A DNA stretch of 64,000 bases, taken from Oligoflexia bacterium (GTDB taxonomy: Bacteria > Bdellovibrionota > Bacteriovoracia > Bacteriovoracales > Bacteriovoracaceae). How positions within the stretch are numbered: the first letter of the stretch is position 1; every line of letters begins with the position of its first letter. Both the position numbers and the translations under genes were made by a program. The notes under the pieces are model-generated. The model did not search any database and had not been told where the DNA came from. It worked only from the letters and a program-made list of their open reading frames with translations. Shown piece by piece: positions 26,795 to 36,582 of this stretch. The stretch covers positions 104,083-168,082 of the forward strand of contig JADFZW010000009.1 in NCBI GenBank assembly GCA_015232355.1, in the 5' to 3' direction.

Positions 26795-28729
26795 TTAATT
26801 ATAAAAATTGCACCATCGCTCTTTCCACTTGAAGTAAGCGTATATCACAAATAATTTCCTTGATGCCATAAATTTGTCAATATAAGCATTACTGGTTTGA
26901 AATCTTTTAAGTAAATTCAGAGCTTCTTTTTTTACTACCAATTCGTCATCTATTGAATTCACTAGTTCTTCATATTCATTGGAAAGCATGCAACCCTTCT
27001 TAAACCAATTTTGCAAAACATTATGTATACCAAAACCATATTTCCTATTTCTATTTTCTTGGAAATATTCTTCACTTAAATTTTTACGCAAATAATTTTT
27101 AAGGAGAAATTTTTTTATTCCTCCAACATTTTTCAATCTTGTTCTAAGTTCAGAGAAAGCAAATTCAACAATTCTATAATCAAGCAATGGAGACCTAGCT
27201 TCTAATGAATTAATCATACTTGCTCTATCAACTTTCACTAGCAAATCATCGCATAGGTAAATATTTAAGTCTAGATATGAAAAATTAAGAAAATCATTAT
27301 CAAACGAGGCAAAGGATTTAAAATAATTTTCCGGAGTTGTTTTAGCTTTAGTGTTTACATCTAAACAAAGATATTTGGCCCTATCTTCGATTTTAAATAA
27401 AGTATGTGTGTTAGTAAAAGCATCTATTTTGTCATACGAAAAACCCTGAATAAAGTATTTTCCTGGGAAATTTTCTGGAATAGAGTGTGCAATTTTTTTG
27501 ATTACCTTTTTACAGTTGGCAGGAATAATCCCATTTAAGATATATCTCTTGAAATAATAATTCCCGTATCCTCCAAAAAGCTCGTCACCGCCATCGCCTG
27601 TTAAAGCAACAGTTACGTTTCGCTTTGCTAATTTCGAAACCCATAGAGTAGGAATCATCGAGGTATCTGCAAAAGGCTCATCAAAAGCACAGAATAAATC
27701 TTCCAAAATTTCTTTCGTCTCATTTATATCAACAATAAATTCGGTGTGATCGGAACTAATGAGAGAAGAAACCTCTTTTGCAAAATGTAATTCGTTAAGC
27801 TTTTCATGGTTAAAACCTATAGAGTAGGTTTTAAGTTTATCGATATATTTGCTGGCCACATAGGAGACTAGTGTGGAATCAATGCCTCCACTTAAAAAAG
27901 AACCGATCGGCACATCACTATGAAGTCTTATTTTCACACTATCTTCTATCAAATTTTCAAATTTTTCTTCCAATTCAAAAGAATCTTTTGTTGAAAGTTC
28001 CTTGCTACAATTATGGCCCGAAAGATCTATTTCTACCTTCCAGTAACGCTCGATAGTGTGGCGCCATTTTTTTATATCTAAAGATAATATATGAGCGGCA
28101 GGAAGTTTTTTAATTCCCTTAATGATACTCATATCTCCAGGAATATAACCTAAAGAAAAATAATACTCTACTGCTGTCGGATCAATTCCAATCTCATTTG
28201 GAATGAAATCTTTTAATTGATAAAATGCTTTCATCTCTGAAGCAAAAACCATTAATTTATCTGTTATTAAATAATAGAGTGGCTTCTTCCCGATTCTATC
28301 TCTGGCCAGGATAATCTCTTGCTTTTTATTGTCATATATAGCGAGAGAAAACATTCCGTTAAGTTTAGAAATTGCATCTATCCCCCACTTATCATATGCA
28401 TGTAAAATTACCTCTGTATCAGAGTTACTCTTAAAAGATCTCCCATCCTTCAATAGATCATTTTTCAATGATAAGTAGTTATATACTTCTCCATTAAAAA
28501 CTATCCATATCTCATTCGTAGGATCGTTAAAGCACATCGGTTGATTAGCACGAGGATCTAAGTCAATAATAGCAAGTCGATTATGCCCAAAGATCACATT
28601 TTGAGATAATCTTATTACATTACTTGAATCAGGACCTCTATGCTTAAGAGAATCCGTCATCTTGTGAACAAGATATAAATCATCTTCAATAACAATATCT
28701 GATTTTATTATTCCTGATATGCCACACAT
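26795..28729 (-). CDS. Asparagine synthetase (glutamine-hydrolysing) homologue 1
   Basis: 644 residues. Translation starts at MCGISGII, so the N-terminal cysteine nucleophile of the glutaminase domain is intact, and RGPDSSNV and FNGEVYNYLSL follow. The synthetase domain has the PPi loop FLSGGIDSTLVSY and TGDGGDELFGGY. In glycan loci such enzymes usually amidate a carboxyl, for example a uronic acid, rather than make free asparagine; applying that here is inference. It shares an operon with an SGNH gene and a second AsnB homologue. Confidence 0.93.
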   Translation of the reverse strand: MCGISGIIKSDIVIEDDLYLVHKMTDSLKHRGPDSSNVIRLSQNVIFGHNRLAIIDLDPRANQPMCFNDPTNEIWIVFNGEVYNYLSLKNDLLKDGRSFKSNSDTEVILHAYDKWGIDAISKLNGMFSLAIYDNKKQEIILARDRIGKKPLYYLITDKLMVFASEMKAFYQLKDFIPNEIGIDPTAVEYYFSLGYIPGDMSIIKGIKKLPAAHILSLDIKKWRHTIERYWKVEIDLSGHNCSKELSTKDSFELEEKFENLIEDSVKIRLHSDVPIGSFLSGGIDSTLVSYVASKYIDKLKTYSIGFNHEKLNELHFAKEVSSLISSDHTEFIVDINETKEILEDLFCAFDEPFADTSMIPTLWVSKLAKRNVTVALTGDGGDELFGGYGNYYFKRYILNGIIPANCKKVIKKIAHSIPENFPGKYFIQGFSYDKIDAFTNTHTLFKIEDRAKYLCLDVNTKAKTTPENYFKSFASFDNDFLNFSYLDLNIYLCDDLLVKVDRASMINSLEARSPLLDYRIVEFAFSELRTRLKNVGGIKKFLLKNYLRKNLSEEYFQENRNRKYGFGIHNVLQNWFKKGCMLSNEYEELVNSIDDELVVKKEALNLLKRFQTSNAYIDKFMASRKLFVIYAYFKWKERWCNFYN

Positions 28730-28765
28730 GTAATGATTATTTTTCCTCTATATAAACCGGTGGAA

Positions 28766-29800
28766 CTATATTTTGCCGTCACCTTTCAACTTACGAATTT
28801 CCTCCAAAAGCCCCTTAGAGAGAGTCTCTTGCCCATACTTTGTAAGATGCAAACCATCAAAAGCTATATTTACATTTTGCAAATCAAGTATTGGTGACAA
28901 ATCGATATATTTCACTTTGTTTGAATATTTTCTTCTTATAAGTTCACGTACCAATGTTTGCTGTTTTGAATTATAATCCCCCGACTTGCAAAGGTAGTAT
29001 ACTATTTTATTTTTACTCAAGAGTTTTTCGAATATCTTATCAACATAATAGATAAATTCATCCGAAGCAGTTTTATCTTTTTTGGACATGAATTCTTGCT
29101 TTTCGCTCATTGAAAGCATTGAAAGTAACTTCTTATTTGCAGCTTTTATAATCACTTCCATTTCAGAAGCAACCATCCCTAGCATGAACTGGATAGGTCT
29201 CTCTTTTTTAGCGATATTACTATCGATCTTACCTAAATAAGCATTTTCTAAATTGCTAACCCCATACTTTAAAATCATCGCTTTTTCTGACAAGTAAGTC
29301 TGTAGAATGGTTTTGTATCCGAAAAGCAGAAAAAAAGCATCTTCCCCTCGAAAATCTGATTTACTTACTCCGACATTCCCATCGAAGATAAAAGCAACAT
29401 CGTAATCTAAATAGTCATAATAGTCTACATCGTGATATATCCCATATATACCGTGACTGTTTGCTCCAAGATTAACCGCTGTTGTGTTTGGATATACCAT
29501 TCTCATAAATTTCTCAATAACAGCTGGGTATGCTTCATTCCAATGAACACCATAACCAAAAGTAATACATTCGCCAAAAAAAGCAACTCTAAACTCATCT
29601 TTCTTTTTGGAAGAAACTACTGTCCCTCGATACCCTCTGTAATTCAATCCTCCTTGATTCTCGAGTTTTTTATGTATGGATAAGTCTAAAATCAACAGTG
29701 CAGAAAAAATGGCTGTTAAAGATAAAAAGATTGTCAAAGATGAAAATATAAAAATTTTTTTTATAGATAATTTTTTCTTTTGTTGTTCGTTAGCTGCCAT
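28766..29800 (-). CDS. SGNH-family paralogue with Cys in place of the nucleophilic Ser
   Basis: 344 residues with an N-terminal membrane anchor. It is closely parallel to the 21107 protein: NYRGYRGTVVSSKKKDE, then AFFGECITFGYG, then ILKYGVSNLENAYLGK, and a C-terminal FDGLHLTKYG with the Asp-His pair kept. In block I the expected Ser is Cys, codon TGT. Cys may still act as a nucleophile, or the protein may have lost hydrolase activity. AAGGA precedes the ATG. It lies between two asparagine synthetase genes. Confidence 0.8.
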   Translation of the reverse strand: MAANEQQKKKLSIKKIFIFSSLTIFLSLTAIFSALLILDLSIHKKLENQGGLNYRGYRGTVVSSKKKDEFRVAFFGECITFGYGVHWNEAYPAVIEKFMRMVYPNTTAVNLGANSHGIYGIYHDVDYYDYLDYDVAFIFDGNVGVSKSDFRGEDAFFLLFGYKTILQTYLSEKAMILKYGVSNLENAYLGKIDSNIAKKERPIQFMLGMVASEMEVIIKAANKKLLSMLSMSEKQEFMSKKDKTASDEFIYYVDKIFEKLLSKNKIVYYLCKSGDYNSKQQTLVRELIRRKYSNKVKYIDLSPILDLQNVNIAFDGLHLTKYGQETLSKGLLEEIRKLKGDGKI

Positions 29801-29906
29801 TCTAATCCTTGTGGTGAATATTTATTAATTAAACAGAGTTATTGCTGATTAATAATCATTTTATAATCACCCTGATACCTAGTCACTTCATTTTCAGAAG
29901 TACTTG

Positions 29907-31811
29907 CTATGCAAAGATGGAAAATTTTTCTTTCCAAGCGGAAAATATCAACAAGGTCCACAATTTAAATGAATTATCTTTTTTCTTTTGCTTATGTTCG
30001 CTTAATAATTTGTTCACATAAAACATGTTAAACAGATGATCCTTGTTAAGAACCTTTTCACTTAAATAGTAGTCGCTAATCATACTTAGATCATGGTTGA
30101 GCCATTTACCAATAGGTAAGTGAGTGCCTGTTTTGGGTCTGTGTATTATTTGTGCAGGAAGTTTATCCTTTGAAATTTTTTTCATAATTCTTTTTAATTT
30201 CCATCCTTTGAAAATAAAGGAATCAGGTAAGGAAAAAACTAATTCCAGCAATCGATGATCTAAAAATGGAAGTCGCAATTCCACACTCTGAGACATTGAT
30301 ATATTGTCTACCCAAGGCAACATCGGTGTAAGCCATGCTTTGAAATCAGAGATCAATACATTTTTAAGTTTTGAACTATTATAATTTAAAATTTGCTCTA
30401 TGACTCTGTCGTATGCGCTAATTGGAGAAGATAGATAGGATTTCATCTCTTTAGAAAAGAGGTCGTCCAACTCAGAATTAGAAAAAATAGTTCTCCAGCT
30501 TGCATGTGCTTTTAAATAATCAAAGTAAGGACACTCGGTGAATTTTTTTAATTTGTAATCCAAAGAAACTCTACCAAACGATGGAGGTAATTTTTCAACG
30601 GTCGAATTTATTAAATTTTTTATTACACTAGGAAGAACTTTATATTTTTCATATATTGTATCTGCTTGGTATGTAGGATATCCTGCAAATAATTCATCAC
30701 CGCCATTGCCATTAAACGCAACTTTAAACCCATTTTTCTTAATCTCTTGAGTTACCATATAATATACAAGCTGTGCAGTGTTCGCTTGTAGTGAATCGAT
30801 ATGGTTTAGAATAAGGGGGAAATTTGTAGCAATATCATCGGCATTAATAATTTTCTTTTCCCAATCAAGGTTCAGGTAAGATACTAATTTACTCGTATCA
30901 TTTGACTCATCAAAATTTTTATCAGTAAATCCCAAAGTAAAGTACTTACAGGAAGTATTTAGTTCCTTAGATAAAATATATGCTAGCATGCTTGAGTCTA
31001 ATCCTGCAGATAGCATGACTGAAATTGGAACATCAGCAGTAAGTCTTAGTCTGACTGAATCAGTTAATATTCTATATATTTCTTCGCAAGCATCATCCTC
31101 GCTACCTTGAAATATTTTATTATTACCTAATAAGTAAATATTCCAATAATTTTTCAAAATAGTATTCTGACAACTCTCAGTGCTTATTTCCATCCAATGT
31201 GCTTCTGGAAATTGTCTAATCCCTTTGACTGCCGCTTCTGATCCTCCAATATATTGGTAATTTAAAAATTCATGTAATACATTTAAGTTAAGCTTATTTT
31301 TACCTTTATTGTAGAACATAGGTACTTTCATTTCAGAACCAAAGACTAAATACTGATCGTCTAAATAATAATATAATTGTTTTTCTCCTAAACGATCTCT
31401 TGCAATGGTAATTTTTTTATTTGATCGATCGAAAAGAACAAATACAAAGATACCATTTAATTTTGAAAAAAGACTTTCCCTCCAAAATTGGTATCCATTA
31501 AGAATAACTTCAGTATCAGAATTTGTTTTAAAAATAACACCATTATCCTGTAATTCTTTTTTGAGTTCTTTGTAGTTGTAAATTTCACCATTATAGACAA
31601 TAACTAAATTACCTAAGCTATGAAACATTGGCTGAACACCATTTTGTAAATCAATAATGGACAATCTATGCATTGCCAAACCAACATTGTTTTCAATGAA
31701 TATTCCATTATCGTCTGGTCCTCTATGATAGATTAAATCGTTTAGCTCTTTTATTTCATCGTATTCAATTTTTTTCTTATCAAAACGAATTAGACCAACT
31801 ATTCCACACAT
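29907..31811 (-). CDS. Asparagine synthetase homologue 2
   Basis: 634 residues starting MCGIVGLIRF, with the Cys2 nucleophile, HRGPDDNG and YNGEIYNYKEL in the glutaminase domain. The PPi loop reads MLSAGLDSSMLAY, so the usual second Gly of SGGxDS is Ala, a mild variant. NGNGGDELFAGY is intact. It is well diverged from homologue 1, arguing for a different substrate rather than a recent duplication. Gap of 23 bases to the radical SAM gene upstream and about 106 to the SGNH gene downstream. Confidence 0.93.
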   Translation of the reverse strand: MCGIVGLIRFDKKKIEYDEIKELNDLIYHRGPDDNGIFIENNVGLAMHRLSIIDLQNGVQPMFHSLGNLVIVYNGEIYNYKELKKELQDNGVIFKTNSDTEVILNGYQFWRESLFSKLNGIFVFVLFDRSNKKITIARDRLGEKQLYYYLDDQYLVFGSEMKVPMFYNKGKNKLNLNVLHEFLNYQYIGGSEAAVKGIRQFPEAHWMEISTESCQNTILKNYWNIYLLGNNKIFQGSEDDACEEIYRILTDSVRLRLTADVPISVMLSAGLDSSMLAYILSKELNTSCKYFTLGFTDKNFDESNDTSKLVSYLNLDWEKKIINADDIATNFPLILNHIDSLQANTAQLVYYMVTQEIKKNGFKVAFNGNGGDELFAGYPTYQADTIYEKYKVLPSVIKNLINSTVEKLPPSFGRVSLDYKLKKFTECPYFDYLKAHASWRTIFSNSELDDLFSKEMKSYLSSPISAYDRVIEQILNYNSSKLKNVLISDFKAWLTPMLPWVDNISMSQSVELRLPFLDHRLLELVFSLPDSFIFKGWKLKRIMKKISKDKLPAQIIHRPKTGTHLPIGKWLNHDLSMISDYYLSEKVLNKDHLFNMFYVNKLLSEHKQKKKDNSFKLWTLLIFSAWKEKFSIFA

Positions 31812-31834
31812 ACTTTGAAGATCCTTAAATTCAA

Positions 31835-33289
31835 CTATTGAGCTGCTGAATGCTTTACCTTATTTTTTGATCGTTTATAAACTTGAGAAAATATTGCTTT
31901 AATAGCGTAAAATGCAGGTGGCAGTAATCTAAAAAAACCATGAAGCTTAAGCATTGGCAATAATCTCCACCAACATAAATAGATTCTAATTAAACCTTTT
32001 TGTTGTAGGACAATCATCTCTTTTGGAGAAATATCTCCTACTTGCATTACTGAGTAACCATAGCGATGGTATTTAGAAAAATCTTTGTCTAATATCTTAA
32101 GGCCATATTCATTTCTTTCCGCCATTTTTAACATTTCTGTTCCAGGATACGGAATAGCAATTCCGTATGTTACATTTTTAATCTCTGGAGTCTTACATAA
32201 AAAATCAACTGTTGTTTTAATGCTCTCTCGATTCTCACCAGGCAGACCAAGCATTACACTAGTCATAGTTTCTATTCCTAATTTATTATTAATTTTGCTG
32301 GCCTCAATATATTTTTCTAGTGGAATATTTTTATTTATTATTTTTTTTATTCTTGGATCGGCAGATTCCAACCCGAAAGAAATTCGCACTAAACCAATTG
32401 CTTGAAGTCGTTTTGCCAAATGCTCATCCCATAAATCTGCTCTGGTATGTCCTTCAAATGTAAATTTTAAGTTTAATTCTTCAATTTTATCACACAATGC
32501 GAGCATGTATCCTCTGTCATACGTTAACGTATCATCACTGAAGTAGATATGTTCGATGCCGCGATTTTTTATAATAATAATTAATTCTTCTATTACATTA
32601 TCTAGCCCTCTTCTTCTTATTTTTTTTCCATACAATGCATTTGCACAATATACACACTGATAAGGACACCCTCTGCTCATTTGAATCATTGAGCATAATT
32701 TTTTCACCCCATCTGGCGTAGACATTTTATATAAATCCCTCTTTAGCAATGTATGATCAGGGAATGGTATGCTATTTAAATCTTCAACAAAACTAGTATC
32801 TCCATGGTAGACAATGGTATTTTCATAGTTTCGATACATAATTCCTTTTATGTTAAACTCTCTTTTGTTACTCGCAAAATGTTGTAAAAATAATGGAAAA
32901 ACTTCTTCACTTTCACCTATAAATAAACAATCAAAGTGCTGTAAAAAACTTTTCTCCTTAAAAATAGAAACATGAGGCCCTCCCACAATGATAAACATCT
33001 TGCTTCTTTCTTTAATCTTTTTCGTTATTCTTTCTATATTGTGAAAAAAAGGAGTGGTAGCAGTAAATCCTACAATATCCGATTTAAATTCAAAGATCCT
33101 TTCAATTAATTGATCATCATTTAGCTTTTCGATTTCTGCGTCTATAACTTGAACATCCCATCCCTCATGCTTTGCTAAAGCTCCGAGTATGCATATATTG
33201 AGAGGTGGCAAAGGAAGAATAGAACTTGCTACTCCTGCAAATGCCCCATAATCAACAGTATATGCTGGAATAACAAGCGATAGTTTCAT
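31835..33289 (-). CDS. B12-binding-type radical SAM protein
   Basis: 484 residues. Cobalamin-fold region: VGFTATTPFFHNIERI and IIVGGPHVSIF, then FIGESEEVFP. The cluster motif is CPYQCVYC, a C-x3-C-x2-C. A later patch SFGLESADPRI is typical. A GGAGA lies seven bases before the ATG. It is the first gene of the leftward series to 22130 and diverges from the epimerase operon across about 200 bases. Reaction not predictable; related enzymes methylate carbon or phosphorus or rearrange carbon skeletons. Confidence 0.87.
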   Translation of the reverse strand: MKLSLVIPAYTVDYGAFAGVASSILPLPPLNICILGALAKHEGWDVQVIDAEIEKLNDDQLIERIFEFKSDIVGFTATTPFFHNIERITKKIKERSKMFIIVGGPHVSIFKEKSFLQHFDCLFIGESEEVFPLFLQHFASNKREFNIKGIMYRNYENTIVYHGDTSFVEDLNSIPFPDHTLLKRDLYKMSTPDGVKKLCSMIQMSRGCPYQCVYCANALYGKKIRRRGLDNVIEELIIIIKNRGIEHIYFSDDTLTYDRGYMLALCDKIEELNLKFTFEGHTRADLWDEHLAKRLQAIGLVRISFGLESADPRIKKIINKNIPLEKYIEASKINNKLGIETMTSVMLGLPGENRESIKTTVDFLCKTPEIKNVTYGIAIPYPGTEMLKMAERNEYGLKILDKDFSKYHRYGYSVMQVGDISPKEMIVLQQKGLIRIYLCWWRLLPMLKLHGFFRLLPPAFYAIKAIFSQVYKRSKNKVKHSAAQ

Positions 33290-33425
33290 TTTATTGTCTC
33301 CATTGTAAATTTTAAAATTATCATAATAGATGATTCATGTTTTAAAAACAAAAAATTCAGTTTTCACAAGTGGATTTGATTAGAAAAAAATACCAATGAA
33401 AAATGTTGGACACACTCGAAATAAC

Positions 33426-33453
33426 TTGAATATATATTTGTGTTGAATATAAT
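33426..33453 (+). promoter_or_regulatory. Sigma-70-like promoter for the epimerase operon
   Basis: TTGAAT at 33426-33431, a 16-base spacer, and a perfect TATAAT at 33448-33453. Transcription would start near 33460, giving a leader of about 28 bases before the ATG at 33488, with AGGA between. Confidence 0.6.
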
Positions 33454-33487
33454 GATCTTTTTAATAAACATTTTTCAGGAAAAGTCG

Positions 33488-34468
33488 ATGAAAACAATTT
33501 TTGTTACTGGCGGTAGTGGTTTCATTGGTTCTCATGTTGTTAATCAACTAATTTCAATTGGACACAAAGTTATAGTCTTTGATTCATTTACTCATTATGC
33601 CTTTCCAATCTCCCCTCAAATATTTGATAACTTCGCCAATAGATTTAGAAATATTCAAGATAAATTACAAATTGTCAGATCCAGCACTGAATATTATGAG
33701 TATCTAAGAAAATCTGTGCATAATTATCGACCAGACATTATAATCCATTTAGCGTCCATGCCTTTGGCCAATATGGCAATTGAACATCCAGATGAAGCAG
33801 TTTTATCTATAATGAATGGAACAGTTAATGTTTTAAAATCTGCAGCAGATGCAAAATGCGTTCAAAGGATTGTATATATTTCATCAAGCATGGTTTATGG
33901 AAATTTTTCACAAGATCCGATAAGTGAAGAACATACAAAAAATCCAACGGAAATTTATGGTTCTTTGAAATTATCTGGTGAATTAATTGTAAAATCATTT
34001 TGTGGATTAAATAACATCGAATACACTATCGTAAGACCTTCCGCTGTGTATGGCCCCACAGATAATAACAAGAGAGTTCTAGAAATATTTTTGCGTAATG
34101 CACTTGATGGAAAACCTCTAGTTGTCAAAGGAGCAGATCGTTTTTTAGATTTTACTTACGTTGAAGATACAGCAGCAGGCATTGTACTTGCGGCCCTTAA
34201 AGAGAAAGGGGCCAATAACATCTTCAATATCACCAGAGGACAAAAACGGTCTATCATCGAAGCTGCTACAATAATAAAAGAGCTTGTCCCTCAAACAATA
34301 ATAGAAGTAACGGCACCTGAATCTTGGTCTCCAGCAAGAGGTACTCTGGATATTTCCAAAGCCAGAGAGTTGCTTGGTTACAATCCAACAATTGATTTAG
34401 AAAAAGGACTAGAGCTTTATCTTGGATATTTAAAAGAACAAAAAGAAAGATGTAAAGACAGGATTTAA
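33488..34468 (+). CDS. NAD(P)-dependent sugar epimerase/dehydratase
   Basis: Extended SDR of about 326 residues. TIFVTGGSGFIGSHVV is the cofactor loop. The active site is YISSSMVYG and later EIYGSLKLSGE, giving the Y-x3-K pair. RPSAVYGPTDNN follows. The open frame runs from 33440, but an AGGAAA before the ATG at 33488 and the family alignment favour the shorter form. First of four rightward genes: epimerase, aminotransferase, GT2 and acetyltransferase, which together look like the synthesis and use of an N-acylated amino-sugar. Confidence 0.9.
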   Translation: MKTIFVTGGSGFIGSHVVNQLISIGHKVIVFDSFTHYAFPISPQIFDNFANRFRNIQDKLQIVRSSTEYYEYLRKSVHNYRPDIIIHLASMPLANMAIEHPDEAVLSIMNGTVNVLKSAADAKCVQRIVYISSSMVYGNFSQDPISEEHTKNPTEIYGSLKLSGELIVKSFCGLNNIEYTIVRPSAVYGPTDNNKRVLEIFLRNALDGKPLVVKGADRFLDFTYVEDTAAGIVLAALKEKGANNIFNITRGQKRSIIEAATIIKELVPQTIIEVTAPESWSPARGTLDISKARELLGYNPTIDLEKGLELYLGYLKEQKERCKDRI

Positions 34469-34479
34469 TAAAAAAGATC

Positions 34480-35607
34480 ATGGATAAAATAAAAATACCG
34501 TTTTTTACTTTGTCTCGTCAGTATGAAAATCATAAAAATGAATTCTTAGAAATTACAAATGCAATTTTTACCACTGGAGATGTTTTACAGGGTAAGGAAG
34601 TTACACTCTTAGAAGAGGACGTCGCAAATCTTTGTAACAGAAAATATGGGATCGCAGTTGGATCATGTACAGATGCTTTGACGTTCTCTCTAATGGCAAA
34701 CAATATAAAACATAACGATGAGGTTTTGATTACCTCGATATCTTTTTTTGCCTCTGTCTCAGCAATTCTTAGAGTTGGTGCCATTCCATGTTTCGTTGAC
34801 GTAGAAGATAAATACTACATGATGGACATTGATAAACTAGAACATCTTATTACATCCAAAACCAAGGCAATATTGGCCGTTCCTCTTTTTGGACAAACAC
34901 TTCCGATGAAAAAAATTGAGGATTTTGCTCGAAAATATAATTTAATTTTAATTGAAGATGCGGCCCAGGCAATAGGTTCTTTTGATAATAATCGTCCAGC
35001 AGGAAATATGGGCATATGTAGTTGTCTAAGCTTTGATCCAACAAAAGTCATTGGCTCTTTTAGTAGTGCAGGTATGTGTGTTACTAACGATCAAGAGTTG
35101 GCAAAAAAAATAAAAACTCTTCGTTATCATGGAAAAAATTTTGATCTTGGTACTTTTGATGATCTCGGTTTTAATTCTCAATTACCAACCGTTATGGCCG
35201 GCATGTTAAGGTTTAAGATTTCAAAAATTAAAGAATGGCAGGAAAGTAGAACTAAAATTGCAACTTATTATTTAGAACATTTATCCGATATTAACGAAGT
35301 TATTTTGCCGCAAATAAGAGAAGGAAGCACTCATAATTGGCATAAATTTGTTATTCGAACGAGTAGAAGAAATGAACTTTCTTCATTTCTTAAAGAATTA
35401 AATATTGAAACTCGTATACATTATCCTAGAGCACTCTATGAAGAACCGTTGATCTCTAAATATAAAATTAACATCGATAGAAGTTATTTTCCAAATAGTG
35501 TACGATTGGTTAATGAATTTTTGTCTCTTCCTATATTTACGGAAATGACATTAGATGAATGCAAAGCTGTTGTTAAGAACATCAGGAAATTTTTCAACAA
35601 AAAGTAG
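34480..35607 (+). CDS. DegT/DnrJ/EryC1/StrS sugar aminotransferase
   Basis: PLP-dependent enzyme of 375 residues, normal for the family. AVGSCTDALTFSLMA is the phosphate-binding start, LIEDAAQAIGSF holds the Asp that contacts the pyridine nitrogen, and SFDPTKVIGSFSSAG carries the Schiff-base lysine. The substrate would be a keto-sugar nucleotide. It lies 12 bases after the epimerase and 13 before the GT2 gene. The NeuD-type acetyltransferase two genes on could acetylate the amine it installs. Confidence 0.92.
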   Translation: MDKIKIPFFTLSRQYENHKNEFLEITNAIFTTGDVLQGKEVTLLEEDVANLCNRKYGIAVGSCTDALTFSLMANNIKHNDEVLITSISFFASVSAILRVGAIPCFVDVEDKYYMMDIDKLEHLITSKTKAILAVPLFGQTLPMKKIEDFARKYNLILIEDAAQAIGSFDNNRPAGNMGICSCLSFDPTKVIGSFSSAGMCVTNDQELAKKIKTLRYHGKNFDLGTFDDLGFNSQLPTVMAGMLRFKISKIKEWQESRTKIATYYLEHLSDINEVILPQIREGSTHNWHKFVIRTSRRNELSSFLKELNIETRIHYPRALYEEPLISKYKINIDRSYFPNSVRLVNEFLSLPIFTEMTLDECKAVVKNIRKFFNKK

Positions 35608-35619
35608 AAGTAAATAACT

Positions 35620-36534
35620 ATGGATGTTAGTATCTGTATCCCCGTATTTAATGAAAAAAATGCCGTACGAAAAACAGTGCTAGAAGCACAAAACGAAATG
35701 TCGAAGCTCAATTACAAGTATGAGATAATAGTTGTTGATGACTCGTCTACTGACAATTCAATCAATGAAATAATTGATTTGGACATAAGAATAATAAGGC
35801 ATAAAATAAATCTTGGTGGTGGCGTTGCTAGAGTTACTGCGATTAGATTTGCATCTGGAAAAGTTGTCTTGCAAACAGATGCTGATGGAACTTACCCAAC
35901 TTCATGCTTTAAAGAAATTCTAGAAAAAGCTATGATAAATGATTTGGTGATCGGGGCCAGAATTCGAGAAAGTGCAACTGACTGGCATTATCTGAGAGTT
36001 TTTATAAAGTGGACTTTAAAAACATTTGCTTCTATTTTATCTGGACAAAAAATCCCTGATTTAAACTCTGGTCTTCGTGCATATAAACGCGACTTAGGAT
36101 TAAAATATGAGTATCTTTATCCTAGAGGGCATTCAATTATGAGCACAATGACGTTAGCTTTTTTAACAGAAGGTAGATCAGTAGATTTTGTCCCGATTGA
36201 GTATAATATTCGCATTGGCAAATCTTCTTTCCATCCAATAAAAGATACATACAATTATTTTTTAACAATAGTTCGAACAACTATGATGTTTAATCCCCTT
36301 AGAATATGTATTCCACCGGCAATGTTTTTTCTTTTTTTTGCTTCATTTTTTTTAATAAGAAACCTTTTCTACAAAAATTATCAAAATTTACCATATTTAT
36401 TGCTCTTTATTTCTATCTTGTTTTTTGTTTTAGGTGTTTTTTCTGATCAATTATCTCGAATATCAAAACAAATAGCTAAATTAACAAATCAATATTTAGC
36501 GGATGAATCTGTTGTGGAGATTGTTAAAAACTAA
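35620..36534 (+). CDS. Family 2 glycosyltransferase with C-terminal membrane segments
   Basis: 304 residues. GT-A domain: SICIPVFNEKNAVRKTV, IIVVDDSSTDNS, LQTDADGTYP with the metal-binding D-x-D, and LNSGLRAYKRDLG. Two hydrophobic segments close the protein, as in ArnC/DPM1-type polyprenyl-phosphate sugar synthases. Likely loads a sugar on a polyprenyl phosphate for a GT-C enzyme; the next gene but one on the opposite strand, 37250, is such an enzyme. The pairing is inference. Confidence 0.88.
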   Translation: MDVSICIPVFNEKNAVRKTVLEAQNEMSKLNYKYEIIVVDDSSTDNSINEIIDLDIRIIRHKINLGGGVARVTAIRFASGKVVLQTDADGTYPTSCFKEILEKAMINDLVIGARIRESATDWHYLRVFIKWTLKTFASILSGQKIPDLNSGLRAYKRDLGLKYEYLYPRGHSIMSTMTLAFLTEGRSVDFVPIEYNIRIGKSSFHPIKDTYNYFLTIVRTTMMFNPLRICIPPAMFFLFFASFFLIRNLFYKNYQNLPYLLLFISILFFVLGVFSDQLSRISKQIAKLTNQYLADESVVEIVKN

Positions 36535-36582
36535 TACTAAATGATTTTAGATTTTAAATGAATTTGGATTGGATTGGATTCT

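Noticed and set aside
29846..29858. Palindrome tgatta-a-taatca as an operator
   Set aside because: Short AT-only palindromes are expected by chance at this composition; no second copy was noticed.
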